DNA of 64,000 nucleotides from an uncultured Bacteroidia bacterium (GTDB taxonomy: Bacteria; Bacteroidota; Bacteroidia; Bacteroidales; UBA932): contig CADCHE010000007.1 of the NCBI GenBank assembly GCA_902801205.1, positions 1-64,000 on the forward strand. The letters run 5' to 3'. Below are positions 25,201-33,023 of this stretch, piece after piece (position 1 is the first letter of the stretch; every line of letters starts with the position of its first letter). Position numbers and translations under genes: made by a program. The notes under the pieces are model-generated. The model was not told where the DNA came from, searched no databases, and saw only the letters and a program-made list of their open reading frames with translations.

Positions 25201-25224
25201 TCCGGAAAGATGTCGGATGCTCAT
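22222..25224 (-). CDS. Second GH106-like (rhamnosidase family) lipoprotein
   Basis: A 1,000-aa predicted lipoprotein (signal ends in CAALASC). The N-terminal catalytic part shows RPGVYWYFMDGNFSKEG, GIGYVVFLEV, then HIDFMSPEWLD and LGIGPGWTGSGGP, the GH106 layout. The central region has LLHLDSWEMGAQNW and IEPYDMNPT, likely active-site acids. The C-terminus (VRVTLNGKDLGIVWTNPW and SGLLGPVQVE) is the usual beta-sandwich. It differs clearly in sequence from the copy at 13174-15966, so it is not a recent duplicate. A -7 box at 25248-25255 supports the start. Activity on rhamnosides is by family only. Confidence 0.83.
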   Translation of the reverse strand: MSIRHLSGAIALLLCAALASCTRPAAADPTAPQTLAENFQTPPDDARPGVYWYFMDGNFSKEGITKDLEAMRDQGIGYVVFLEVNVGVPRGHIDFMSPEWLDIFGHLVRECKRTGIKIVLGIGPGWTGSGGPWVKGEQSMQHLVASSTQVKGGSEVSVKLEVPAPNRPYFGEGAFTPQMKQDWEKYYEDVCVLAFPTPEGDARIADIQEKGLFIRHPYSSMPGVRAFFPPADGTGSAQTAPGAVDLGAVIDISSSMDADGNLRWNAPEGEWTILRMGSRNNGAATRPAPTPGVGMECDKFSREALRDHLAHFTDKLFEAAGDYADEHGGIELLHLDSWEMGAQNWNASFRKEFQKRRGYDPLPWFPAYTGRIVGDSLRTERFLWDVRKTAQELVIENHVGEVKRYAREHGLKVSIEPYDMNPTADLELAVAADMPMAEFWSDGFGFNTTFAPVEGTSAAHLIGQNVVPAESFTSHLDAWRQYPGSLKNQTDWALAAGINRLMFHTFQHQCLPDSLRPGMTMGPYGVHWDRGQTWWPMSGAYHTYLGRAQYLLQRGRTVADILYLAPESMPHAFRAPDSAFDDAASFMPDRKGYSFDGCPPSLLAQAKVRDGMIVFPGGASYRMLVLPAWTAATPDYLAQVVRLAKAGATVVGRPFTNAPGLSGYPACDDRVKKTSAVLFGDGKEAVRKVGKGRVILYDGAVENLYPPYAVTAALLEKDGVPCDFTSEAGAFRYTHRTLAGAEIYFVANRTDEAVETVCRFRVEGGVPERWDPVTGARTAIADCTAENGVQRLPLRLEGHESCFVVFTPEGTGAKPAAGNRETVCTLDGPWTVQFDPKWGGPAESVVFPTLTDWTASAVDGIKYYSGTAVYTAAFEMGALEEGKAYSINLGDVKAMARVTLNGKDLGIVWTNPWRVCTGDALKEGENQLQVEVVNLWQNRLIGDEALPYDGPAHGRWPKWMTDGTPRESGRVTFTTWRHYSAADPLLPSGLLGPVQVEAAK

Positions 25225-25247
25225 ATTTCGAGGGATTGATGTATGTA

Positions 25248-25255
25248 CAAAGATA
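25248..25255 (-). promoter_or_regulatory. -7 promoter element for the second GH106 gene
   Basis: TATCTTTG on the minus strand, 23 bases upstream of the start codon. On the plus strand the same intergenic region has TATCTTTA (25276-25283), a likely -7 box for the divergent YccF gene. Confidence 0.5.
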
Positions 25256-25317
25256 ATCATTTGATTTTAATACGTATCTTTACGCATCGGAAACTGTACT
25301 GAAATCGTAAGAAACGG

Positions 25318-25698
25318 ATGAAAGGCATCGGAAACATCCTTTGGCTGATCCTGGGCGGGCTGGTCGTCGCCCTGATCTACTTCCTGGTCGGAGTCGTGCT
25401 CTTCTGCACCATCATCGGCATCCCGTTCGGCATCCAGCTTTTCAAGTTGGGAGAATATGCGCTCTGGCCGTTCGGCCGCGAACTGGTGAACAAGCCGGGG
25501 GAGCCCGGTTGCGTGTCGATCGTCATGAACCTGCTGTGGATTCTGTTGGGATGGTGGGAAGTGGCCCTCGTGCACCTGATTTGCGGCCTCGTCTTCTGCA
25601 TCACCATCGTCGGCATCCCTTTCGGCCTCCAGCATTTCCGGATGGCGCTGATGTCGGTCTTCCCCTTCGGCAAGGAAATCCGTCCCGTATCGGAGTAA
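25318..25698 (+). CDS. YccF domain membrane protein
   Basis: A 126-aa inner-membrane protein made of two similar halves. Each contains the motif CTIIGIPFG or CITIVGIPFG, followed by a Phe-rich stretch and FGREL or FGKEI. Each half starts with NILWLILGG or NLLWILLGWW. This internal duplication is the signature of YccF (DUF307). Function is not established. It stands alone, between a divergent GH106 gene and a convergent phosphatase gene 6 bp away. Confidence 0.93.
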   Translation: MKGIGNILWLILGGLVVALIYFLVGVVLFCTIIGIPFGIQLFKLGEYALWPFGRELVNKPGEPGCVSIVMNLLWILLGWWEVALVHLICGLVFCITIVGIPFGLQHFRMALMSVFPFGKEIRPVSE

Positions 25699-25704
25699 GG
25701 AAGG

Positions 25705-26493
25705 TCAGTAGGGGAGCGCGTCCAGGTGCCGGTGGACGGTGTTCAGGAGACGCTTGCAGGACGCCTGCGAATTGGCGGCAATGACCATCGAGGCTTTCTC
25801 CAGCGAGGGGAACGCCCCGTCGAAACTGCAGAGGGTGCCGCCCGCTTCCCGGAGAATCAATCCCGCTGCGGCGTAGTCCCACGGCTGCAGGCGCATCTCG
25901 AAGTACAGTTCGATGATGCCGGCGGCCATCATGCACAGTTCCAGGGCTGCGGAACCGAAGCGCCGCGTGTCGTTGCTCTGCATGTACACGTCGAAGATGA
26001 TGTCCGAGCAGGTCTTTGCGAATTCCTTCCGGTAGGTGCTCATCGCCGTGCAGAACAGGCCGTCCTCGAAGGGACGGTCCGAGACCCGGATCCGCCGGCC
26101 GTTGCACCAGGCTCCCTTTCCGGCGAGGGCGGTGTAGAGTTCCTGCCTCGCCGGGCTGTAGACGACGCCCAGCTGCAGGACACCGTTCCGGGTCAGCGCC
26201 ACGCTGATGCAGCAGTCGGCGATGCCGCGGGCATAGTTGGCCGTGCCGTCGATGGGGTCGATGATCCAGACGTATTCGTGCGCTTCGTCGCGGAAGTCCT
26301 CCTCTTCGCAGAGAAAACCGCATCCGGGCAGCAGTTCTGCCAGCCGGCCGGTCAGGAAGTGCTGGACGGCCAGGTCGGAAGAGGTGACCAGGTTGGTCAG
26401 GTCGCCTTTTTCCATGACTTCGAATCCGCTGCGGACCATCCGTCCGGCAGCACCGCGCACGATTTCCACGGTTTTCTCCAGCAGTCGCTCCAT
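25705..26493 (-). CDS. Inositol-monophosphatase family enzyme
   Basis: A 262-aa cytosolic Mg-dependent phosphatase. Metal-binding motifs are complete: CEEEDF (E-E pair), WIIDPIDGTANYARG and QPWDYAAAGLILREAGG. Members hydrolyse inositol monophosphates, fructose-1,6-bisphosphate or 3'-phosphoadenosine phosphate; SuhB/CysQ roles cannot be separated by sight. I chose ATG 26493, because a strong TATCTTTG at 26524-26517 implies transcription starts after the upstream in-frame start at 26541. Confidence 0.93.
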   Translation of the reverse strand: MERLLEKTVEIVRGAAGRMVRSGFEVMEKGDLTNLVTSSDLAVQHFLTGRLAELLPGCGFLCEEEDFRDEAHEYVWIIDPIDGTANYARGIADCCISVALTRNGVLQLGVVYSPARQELYTALAGKGAWCNGRRIRVSDRPFEDGLFCTAMSTYRKEFAKTCSDIIFDVYMQSNDTRRFGSAALELCMMAAGIIELYFEMRLQPWDYAAAGLILREAGGTLCSFDGAFPSLEKASMVIAANSQASCKRLLNTVHRHLDALPY

Positions 26494-26516
26494 TTCCTTT
26501 GTCTTTTTTTTCTCGG

Positions 26517-26524
26517 CAAAGATA
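26517..26524 (-). promoter_or_regulatory. -7 promoter element deciding the start of the IMPase gene
   Basis: TATCTTTG on the minus strand lies inside the longest open frame. It makes the start at 26541 unlikely and favours 26493. Confidence 0.55.
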
Positions 26525-26558
26525 TCGGTTTTTCGCGTCATACGTATCTTTTATTTTC

Positions 26559-26566
26559 TATATTTG
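26559..26566 (+). promoter_or_regulatory. -7 promoter element for the M48 protease gene
   Basis: TATATTTG matches the -7 consensus and lies 41 bases before the ATG at 26608. It is divergent from the IMPase promoter, 35 bases away. Confidence 0.55.
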
Positions 26567-26607
26567 CAAGATAGAAACTGATGTAGAGCATTTTAGTATT
26601 CTGTGAT

Positions 26608-27405
26608 ATGAAAAGAATCCTCACTTTGGTGCTGGCGGCTGCAATGCTGGCCTCCTGCGCGAATTTCAATCCTGCCTACCTGCTGCAGGGCGGTGCCAAG
26701 CTCGCCCAGGCCGCATCCCTGAGCGACGCCGAAATCCAGGCGTACGTTTCGCAGTACGTCGCCCAGCTCGACGCCCAGAATACCGTCCTGCCCGAAAGCA
26801 GCCCCTATGTCAAGCGGGTCCGCAAGATGACCTCCCGGCTCACCGAAGTGGACGGCGTTCCCCTCACGTTCAAAGTCTACCAGACCAAGGATGTCAACGC
26901 TTTCGCCTGTGCAGACGGCAATGTGCGCATCTATACCGGCCTGCTCGACGCGATGACGGACGACGAGGTGCTCGGCGTCGTCGGCCACGAAATCGGCCAT
27001 GTCGCCCTGAAGCACTCGAAAAAGCAGTTCCAGCAGGCGCTGCTGACGTCGGCCGTGCGGGACGCCATCGTCTCCACCGGCGGCACCGTCGCCGTCCTGA
27101 CCGCATCCCAGCTCGGCGACCTCGGCGAGACGCTGATGAGCGCCAAGTTCTCCCGCAAGCAGGAGAGCGAGGCGGATGATTTCGGCTACGAATTCCTGAA
27201 GGCGGCCGGCAAGAACCCTTGGGCGATGGCGATGGCCTTCGAGACCCTGCAGGCCCTCTCTTCCGGCGGCACCGCTTCCGGAACGCAGGGCGCTTCCGGC
27301 TCGATCGGCACGCTGTTCTCCTCGCATCCTGCCACCCAGACCCGTATCGACAACATGGCGGCCCGCGCGACGGCCGACGGCTTCAAGCGTCCCGCCAGAA
27401 AATAA
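26608..27405 (+). CDS. M48 family zinc metalloprotease, lipoprotein
   Basis: A 265-aa envelope protease. The signal MKRILTLVLAAAMLASC has a lipobox. The zinc motif is VVGHEIGHVALKH (HEIGH), and the third ligand is in KQESEADDFG. KVYQTKDVNAFACADGNVRIYTGLLD precedes the site, as in BepA/LoiP-type enzymes that watch over outer-membrane protein assembly. The C-terminal tail has a Gly/Ser-rich stretch before SHPATQTRI, a family motif. The gene is followed by galM 9 bp downstream, likely one operon with it and the EEP-fold gene. Confidence 0.93.
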   Translation: MKRILTLVLAAAMLASCANFNPAYLLQGGAKLAQAASLSDAEIQAYVSQYVAQLDAQNTVLPESSPYVKRVRKMTSRLTEVDGVPLTFKVYQTKDVNAFACADGNVRIYTGLLDAMTDDEVLGVVGHEIGHVALKHSKKQFQQALLTSAVRDAIVSTGGTVAVLTASQLGDLGETLMSAKFSRKQESEADDFGYEFLKAAGKNPWAMAMAFETLQALSSGGTASGTQGASGSIGTLFSSHPATQTRIDNMAARATADGFKRPARK

Positions 27406-27414
27406 CCTCCGACC

Positions 27415-28545
27415 ATGAAAAAGATCCTTCTTTGCGCGGCATCCGCGCTGATGCTTTTCTCCTGCGGTCATCCCCAGGGTGGACTGGCCCTCATTCCCGC
27501 GGAAAAATTCGATTCCACCATCAACAACAACCCGGTGAAACTCTACACCCTCGCCGACGGCGACCTCACGATGCAGGTGACCAATTTCGGCGGCCGCGTG
27601 GTGTCGCTTTTCACGCCTGACAAGAACGGCGAGATGGCCGACATCGTCGTGGGCCGCGCCTCGCTGCACGAATATACCGACCCGAAGGGCGAGCGGTTCC
27701 TCGGTGCCTGCGTCGGCCCGGTCGCGAACCGCATCGGCGGCGCCTCCTTTACGCTCGACGGACAGACGTACACCGTCCCCGCCAACGACAACAAGGTGAA
27801 CACCCTGCACGGCGGCTATCTCGGCCTGGACAACGTGGTCTGGGACGTGGTCAGCGCCGATGCGTCTTCCATCGTGCTGCATTATCTCCGTCCGGACGGC
27901 CAGGAAGGCTTCCCGGGCAACCTGGACATCACAATGACCTACTCCCTCGGACACGGCTGCTTCAAGGTGGAGTACAGTGCGACGACCGACAAGGCCACGC
28001 CGGTGAACATCTCCCACCATTCCTTCTTCAACCTGCGCGGAGAGGGCGTCGGCACGGTGGAGGACTACATCATGACGATCGCCGCCAGCGCCTATACGCC
28101 CATCGATACCCTGAGTATCCCGCTCGGACAGAACGAGAGCGTGGAGGGAACGCCGTTTGATTTCCGGGAGCCGCACCGCATCGGCGAGCGGATCGGCCAG
28201 GAAGGCAACGTGCAGTTGAAGAATGCCCGCGGTTACGACCACAACTGGGTCCTGGACGGCCCTGCCGGCTCGGTCCGTTCCGTCTGCACCGTGTGGGATC
28301 CGGAGTGCGGCCGTTGCATCGAGGTGCTGACCGACCAGCCCGGCATGCAGTTCTACAGCGGCAATTTCTTCAACGGCAAGGGCGGTGTCGCCAAGAACGG
28401 GAAACCCATCGAATACCGCTCTGCGCTGGCCCTGGAGACCCAGTTCTTCCCGGATTCTCCCAACCAGCCCGCCTTCCCGCAGATTACCCTGCGTCCCGGC
28501 GAGAAGTATACGCACACCTGCATCTACCGGTTCGGCGTGAAATAG
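27415..28545 (+). CDS. galM: Aldose 1-epimerase, lipoprotein form
   Basis: A 376-aa mutarotase that interconverts alpha and beta anomers of hexoses, supporting sugar uptake. Signal MKKILLCAASALMLFSC carries a lipobox, so it acts in the envelope, as in many Bacteroidota. Motifs are NFGGRVVSLFTPD, GPVANRIGGASF, the catalytic His in NTLHGG and in NISHHSFFNLRG, and ALETQFFPDSPNQPAFP with the catalytic Glu. It sits between the M48 protease and the EEP-fold gene on one strand with short gaps. Confidence 0.94.
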   Translation: MKKILLCAASALMLFSCGHPQGGLALIPAEKFDSTINNNPVKLYTLADGDLTMQVTNFGGRVVSLFTPDKNGEMADIVVGRASLHEYTDPKGERFLGACVGPVANRIGGASFTLDGQTYTVPANDNKVNTLHGGYLGLDNVVWDVVSADASSIVLHYLRPDGQEGFPGNLDITMTYSLGHGCFKVEYSATTDKATPVNISHHSFFNLRGEGVGTVEDYIMTIAASAYTPIDTLSIPLGQNESVEGTPFDFREPHRIGERIGQEGNVQLKNARGYDHNWVLDGPAGSVRSVCTVWDPECGRCIEVLTDQPGMQFYSGNFFNGKGGVAKNGKPIEYRSALALETQFFPDSPNQPAFPQITLRPGEKYTHTCIYRFGVK

Positions 28546-28549
28546 GCGC

Positions 28550-29359
28550 ATGCGTATGCTCAGGAAGCTTTTGACCGGTGTGGCCGTGCTGTGCGCGGCC
28601 ATGCCTTTTTGTTTCGGGCAGGGGGGTGCATTCCCGGCGAAGGGGCGTGGAACGCTCCGCCTGATGACGTACAACGTAGGCGCCTTCGGAAAGTCGATGG
28701 AGGACAGTTCGCCGATGGTGGCCGCGATGGTCCGCGAAGCCGGGGCCGATGCGGTGGCCCTGAACGAGCTCGACAGCTGCAATGCGCGGCACGGCGTCTT
28801 CCAGGCAGCCCGCCTGGCGGACCTCCTGGGCGGCTGGCACTATGCCTTCCGCAGCGCGATGCCCTATGCCGGCGGCGGTTACGGCAGCGGACTGGTGTGC
28901 CGCGACCGGATCCGCCGGACCTTCGCAATCCCCATCCCCCGGGGGGACGGATCGGAACCGCGGGTCTGCGTCGTCGCGGAAACGCGGCGTTATGTCATCG
29001 CGTCCACCCATCTGGACCATATCTCCGAGGCCTCCCGTGTGGAGGGCGCACGGCGTATCGCCGAAGCCCTTACGGCGCGGTACGGCCGTTCGCGCAAGCC
29101 GGTCTTCCTGCTCGGAGACATGAACGACCGGCCGGGCAGCGCCCCGCTCCGTGAGCTGGAAAAGCATTTCACGGTGCTCAGCGGTACGGAGCCGACCTAT
29201 CCGTCCGACGAACCGCACATCTGCATCGACTATGTCCTCGTGCTGAACAACCGGGCGAAGGTGCACCGCACCGACGGCGCGGTGTGCGCCCATTTCGCGG
29301 ACGGGGACGTAACGATCGCGTCCGATCACCTGCCCGTCTTCGTGGACGTGGCGCGGTGA
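28550..29359 (+). CDS. Endonuclease/exonuclease/phosphatase-fold hydrolase, secreted
   Basis: A 269-aa protein with a signal peptide (KLLTGVAVLCAAMPFCFGQ). The EEP fold is shown by LRLMTYNVGAFG, ALNELD (metal Glu), STHLDH, FLLGDMNDRPGS, CIDYVLV and the final ASDHLPV. Members cleave nucleic acids, phospholipids or phosphoinositides. The substrate cannot be told from sequence, but export suggests scavenging outside the cytosol. It starts 4 bp after the galM stop and converges on the rubrerythrin gene. Confidence 0.9.
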   Translation: MRMLRKLLTGVAVLCAAMPFCFGQGGAFPAKGRGTLRLMTYNVGAFGKSMEDSSPMVAAMVREAGADAVALNELDSCNARHGVFQAARLADLLGGWHYAFRSAMPYAGGGYGSGLVCRDRIRRTFAIPIPRGDGSEPRVCVVAETRRYVIASTHLDHISEASRVEGARRIAEALTARYGRSRKPVFLLGDMNDRPGSAPLRELEKHFTVLSGTEPTYPSDEPHICIDYVLVLNNRAKVHRTDGAVCAHFADGDVTIASDHLPVFVDVAR

Positions 29360-29387
29360 CCGGACGCGTGGGTTCTGTCCGACCGGA

Positions 29388-29942
29388 TTATTTGCCGAAA
29401 TAGCGCTTGAGCAGGCCGTAGAAGCCGGCACCGTGGCGGGCTTCGTCCTTCGCCATTTCATGGACGGTGTCGTGGACGGCGTCGTAGCCGAGGGCTTTCG
29501 CCCGCATGGCGATGGCCAGTTTGCCCTCGCATGCGCCCGCTTCCGCCTGGTAGCGTTTCTCCAGGTTGGTCTTGGTGTCCCACACCACTTCGCCGAGCAG
29601 TTCGGCGAACTTGGCGGCGTGCTCTGCCTCCTCGAACGCATAGCGCTTGAAGGCTTCGGCGATCTCGGGATAGCCTTCCCGTTCGGCCTGGCGGCTCATC
29701 GCCAGGTACATGCCCACTTCGGTGCATTCGCCTCGGAAATCGTTCCGGAGCCCTTCGAGGACTTCGGCGTCTTCGACCTTCCCGTCGCCGACGTGGTGCT
29801 CGCAGGCCCACTTCGGGGCGCCTTCTTCTTCCGTGATTTCAACGAACTTGCTCGCGGGAACATGGCACTGGGGGCATCTTTCGGGCGGGTTTTCGCCTTC
29901 ATAGACGAAACCGCAGACGAGGCATCTGAATTTCTTTTTCAT
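29388..29942 (-). CDS. Rubrerythrin with N-terminal rubredoxin domain
   Basis: A 184-aa cytosolic peroxide-reducing protein. An N-terminal rubredoxin domain has Cys7, Cys10, Cys23 and Cys26 (CLVCG, CPQC). It is followed by a four-helix diiron domain with [30 protein letters not shown] and [10 protein letters not shown]. The rubredoxin-first order is that of 'reverse' rubrerythrins, which use NADH-linked electrons to remove hydrogen peroxide in anaerobes. It has its own near-perfect promoter at 29999-30028 and a 5'-UTR hairpin (about 29967-29990). The start is fixed by the rubredoxin N-terminus. Confidence 0.93.
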   Translation of the reverse strand: MKKKFRCLVCGFVYEGENPPERCPQCHVPASKFVEITEEEGAPKWACEHHVGDGKVEDAEVLEGLRNDFRGECTEVGMYLAMSRQAEREGYPEIAEAFKRYAFEEAEHAAKFAELLGEVVWDTKTNLEKRYQAEAGACEGKLAIAMRAKALGYDAVHDTVHEMAKDEARHGAGFYGLLKRYFGK

Positions 29943-29998
29943 AAACTGATTCTTTCTATTGTTTGCCGGTTTCCCATCCTTTAGGGAACCTTTGGAAG

Positions 29999-30028
29999 CA
30001 AAGGTAATGAAAAGAGCCGTTTTTCCAA
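29999..30028 (-). promoter_or_regulatory. Promoter of the rubrerythrin gene
   Basis: On the minus strand TTG (30028-30026) and TACCTTTG (30006-29999) are separated by exactly 19 bases. A hairpin of GGTTCCC and GGGAAACC (one bulge) lies in the leader between promoter and start codon. Confidence 0.7.
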
Positions 30029-30086
30029 TTATTTTAGCAAGAATGCGAAAGAATCGTCGTATATTTATAAGGAAATAAACAGACAA

Positions 30087-33023
30087 ATGGAACCATTCCT
30101 TCAGCAAGTCGTCCGGCACTATGCCGGGAAAACGGCGCCGGACGGGACGAAAATCCCCCTGGACCGCTGGTGCTTCATCTTTCCCAACAAGCGGTCGCAG
30201 GTGTTTTTCCGGAAGTACCTGGCCGACGAAGTCCGTGCCTCGGGGGTGCCGGTCATCGCACCGAAAATGCTTGAGATCAGGGATTTCCTGTGCCGTCTCG
30301 GCGGAAACGCCGCCACGGACCGCGTGACGCTGCTGCTGGAACTGTACCCCTGTTACAAGGCCCTGCTGCCCGGCTCGGAATCCCTCGATGATTTCATCTT
30401 CTGGGGGGACGTGCTGCTGAGCGACTTCGACGACGTGGACAAGTACCTGGTCGACGCCGAACGCCTCTTCACCAACGTGGCGGATTTCAAGTCGCTCCAG
30501 GACGATTTCTCCTACCTGACGGAGCACCAGCGCGAGGCGATCCTCCATTTCGTGGGCAACTTCCGTTCGGACGGGGCACTGACCGTCGACCTGGATGCGG
30601 AGAAGCCCGGCGTGAAGGAACGCTTCCTGCGGATCTGGAACCTGCTTTTCCCGCTGTACCGCTCGTTCCGTGCCCGGCTTGAGGAGAAGGGGATGGCCTA
30701 TGAAGGGATGGTTTACCGGCAGGCCGTCGCGCGGCTGCGCGGGGACGGGACGACGCCGGCGATGGACGCCGCCTTCGGCCCGGGCCTGCGCTATGTCTTC
30801 GTCGGCTTGAACGCCCTGAGCGAAAGCGAGCGGGCCGTGCTCAAGGCCGTGCACAAGGCGGGCCTGGCGGAGTTCTGCTGGGATTTCCCCGGGAAGATGA
30901 TCGCCGATCCGCTCAACAAGTCTTCGTTCTACATGCGTCAGAACCTGGACGATTTCCCGCCGGCGTTCCAGCCGGATTCGGACGGGGTCGGGATCCCGGC
31001 GTTCGAGGCGATCAGCGCCCCGTCCGCCGTCGCGCAGGCCAAGATCGTCCCGGCCCTCCTGGGCGACGGCGCCGACACCGCGGTGGTGCTCCCGGACGAA
31101 TCGCTCCTGGAACCGCTCCTCAATGCGATCCCGCCGCAGATCGCCGATATCAACGTGACGATGGGCTATCCGATGCGGAACACGGCCGTCTACGGCTTCC
31201 TGACGGGGGTGGCGGCGATGCAGTTGCACCTTCGCCCCGACTCCGGCTCCGGCGGTTGGATGTTCTACCATGCACAGGTGTGGTCGCTCTTCTCGTCAGG
31301 CATCTTCCGCCGGCTGACGGCCGGCGATGAAGCGGTGCACGCGCTGGTCGCCAGGGTCAAGGCTGCCCGGAAATACTATATCCCGGAAGCAGACCTGCAT
31401 GGCCATCCGCTGCTGGACAGCCTCTTCGTTCCGGTGGCCGTCGCGCCGAAGGATGCGTCTGCAGCGGGCGTCGATGCCCTCTGCGTCTACCTGCAGGACC
31501 TGCTCCGGACGGTGGCGGAAGGCCTGCGGGAGGATCCGGCCCTCGCCGTGGAACTGGATTTCGCGCTCGCCGCCTACCGGGCCGTCGGCCAGTTGCGCGA
31601 GCGGAAGATGGAGATCCGGCCGGCTACCTTTTTCCGGCTGCTGGACAACCTCCTCTCTTCCGTGTCGGTCCCCTTCAACGGGGAACCGCTCCGCGGCTTG
31701 CAGATCATGGGGCCTCTGGAGACCCGTTCGCTCGATTTCCGGCGCCTGTTCATCCTTTCCTGCAATGAGGGAATCTTCCCCCGCCGCAGCCAGAAGGCTT
31801 CTTTCATCCCGCCGGAGCTGCGCAAGGGATTCGACTTGCCTACGTACGAGTACCAGGACGCGGTCTGGGCCTATTATTTCTACCGGATGGTCGCCCGGGC
31901 CGAACAGGTCTACCTGATCTACGATTCCCGGACGGAGGGTGTCAGGACGGGGGAGGAGAGCCGTTTCATCAAGCAGCTTTCCTACCATTTCAACCTGCCG
32001 GTCCGGCACCGTTTCGTGGCGGCGGAGGCGCAGCCCGGCGCCGGTGCGGAGCCGGAGATCCCCAAGACGGAACAGGACATCCAGGCCATCCGGCAGCTGA
32101 CCCTGTCGGCGTCCAGCCTGAAGTCGTACCTGGATTGTCCCGCCCAGTTCTACTATGCCCGCGTGGCCGGACTGACGGAGGAGGATGAGGTGTCCGAGGA
32201 CCTGGATGCGAGCATGGTCGGCAATGTCTACCACGCCACGATGCAGGCCCTCTACCTGGGCCCTGAGGCAATGGATCCTGCGTTCCCGGTCCATGACGAT
32301 GAGGCCGTCGCGGCGATGAAGCACCGCCTCCGGGAAGTGGACGCCGCCTACCTGCGCACGTGGCTTGCGCGCAAGGCCGATATCAAGGCGCGGGTCCGTT
32401 CGCTCATCCTTTCGGAATTGCGCACGGTGGAGGTGCGGGGCAGCGACCTCGTGACGGAGAACGTCATCGTCCAATACGTGGTCAAGACCCTGGAGCGTGA
32501 CCTGGAGCGCCTCGAGCGTTCCGGCATGCCTTCCTTCCGGATCCTCGGCCTGGAACGGCGTTTCACGATGGAGATGGACGGATTCCGGTTCATCGGTTTC
32601 GTGGACCGCATGGACAGTTTCCTGCCCGGCGAGGTGCGTGTCGTCGACTACAAGACCGGCATGGTGACGGACGACGACATCGGCATCACCCCGGACAAGG
32701 CCGCCGGCATTGCGGAGAAGCTTTTCGGCGCGGACAACCAGAAACGTCCCAAGATCGCCTTCCAGGTCTTCCTGTACGACAAGATGGTCGCCCGCGACCC
32801 GGCCGTGAAAGATGCCCGGCTGGTCAATACTATTTACCAGCCGTCCCGGCTCTTCGTCAAGCCGGCGGAGGACGTGCCGGCCGATCCCACCTTCATTTCC
32901 CTGGTGGAGGAGAAACTGCACGGCCTGCTCGCCGAACTGGTCGATCCGCAGGTCGGTTTCCGCCGGACAGACGATGAAAAGACCTGCGGCATGTGTGCCT
33001 TCAAAAAGATTTGTGGAAGATGA
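30087..33023 (+). CDS. addB: AddB-like PD-(D/E)XK nuclease subunit
   Basis: A 978-aa protein with helicase-like N-terminal folds ([19 protein letters not shown]) and a C-terminal nuclease domain. The nuclease motif is VVDYKTG preceded by [11 protein letters not shown]. Cys684 (LDCPAQFYY) plus Cys967, Cys970 and Cys976 ([10 protein letters not shown]) are spaced as in the AddB iron-sulfur cluster. With AddA it would process double-strand breaks for RecA loading, the counterpart of RecBCD. Similarity to Bacillus AddB is structural rather than close, so 'AddB-like' is safest. Its stop overlaps the next start (ATGA). Confidence 0.85.
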   Translation: MEPFLQQVVRHYAGKTAPDGTKIPLDRWCFIFPNKRSQVFFRKYLADEVRASGVPVIAPKMLEIRDFLCRLGGNAATDRVTLLLELYPCYKALLPGSESLDDFIFWGDVLLSDFDDVDKYLVDAERLFTNVADFKSLQDDFSYLTEHQREAILHFVGNFRSDGALTVDLDAEKPGVKERFLRIWNLLFPLYRSFRARLEEKGMAYEGMVYRQAVARLRGDGTTPAMDAAFGPGLRYVFVGLNALSESERAVLKAVHKAGLAEFCWDFPGKMIADPLNKSSFYMRQNLDDFPPAFQPDSDGVGIPAFEAISAPSAVAQAKIVPALLGDGADTAVVLPDESLLEPLLNAIPPQIADINVTMGYPMRNTAVYGFLTGVAAMQLHLRPDSGSGGWMFYHAQVWSLFSSGIFRRLTAGDEAVHALVARVKAARKYYIPEADLHGHPLLDSLFVPVAVAPKDASAAGVDALCVYLQDLLRTVAEGLREDPALAVELDFALAAYRAVGQLRERKMEIRPATFFRLLDNLLSSVSVPFNGEPLRGLQIMGPLETRSLDFRRLFILSCNEGIFPRRSQKASFIPPELRKGFDLPTYEYQDAVWAYYFYRMVARAEQVYLIYDSRTEGVRTGEESRFIKQLSYHFNLPVRHRFVAAEAQPGAGAEPEIPKTEQDIQAIRQLTLSASSLKSYLDCPAQFYYARVAGLTEEDEVSEDLDASMVGNVYHATMQALYLGPEAMDPAFPVHDDEAVAAMKHRLREVDAAYLRTWLARKADIKARVRSLILSELRTVEVRGSDLVTENVIVQYVVKTLERDLERLERSGMPSFRILGLERRFTMEMDGFRFIGFVDRMDSFLPGEVRVVDYKTGMVTDDDIGITPDKAAGIAEKLFGADNQKRPKIAFQVFLYDKMVARDPAVKDARLVNTIYQPSRLFVKPAEDVPADPTFISLVEEKLHGLLAELVDPQVGFRRTDDEKTCGMCAFKKICGR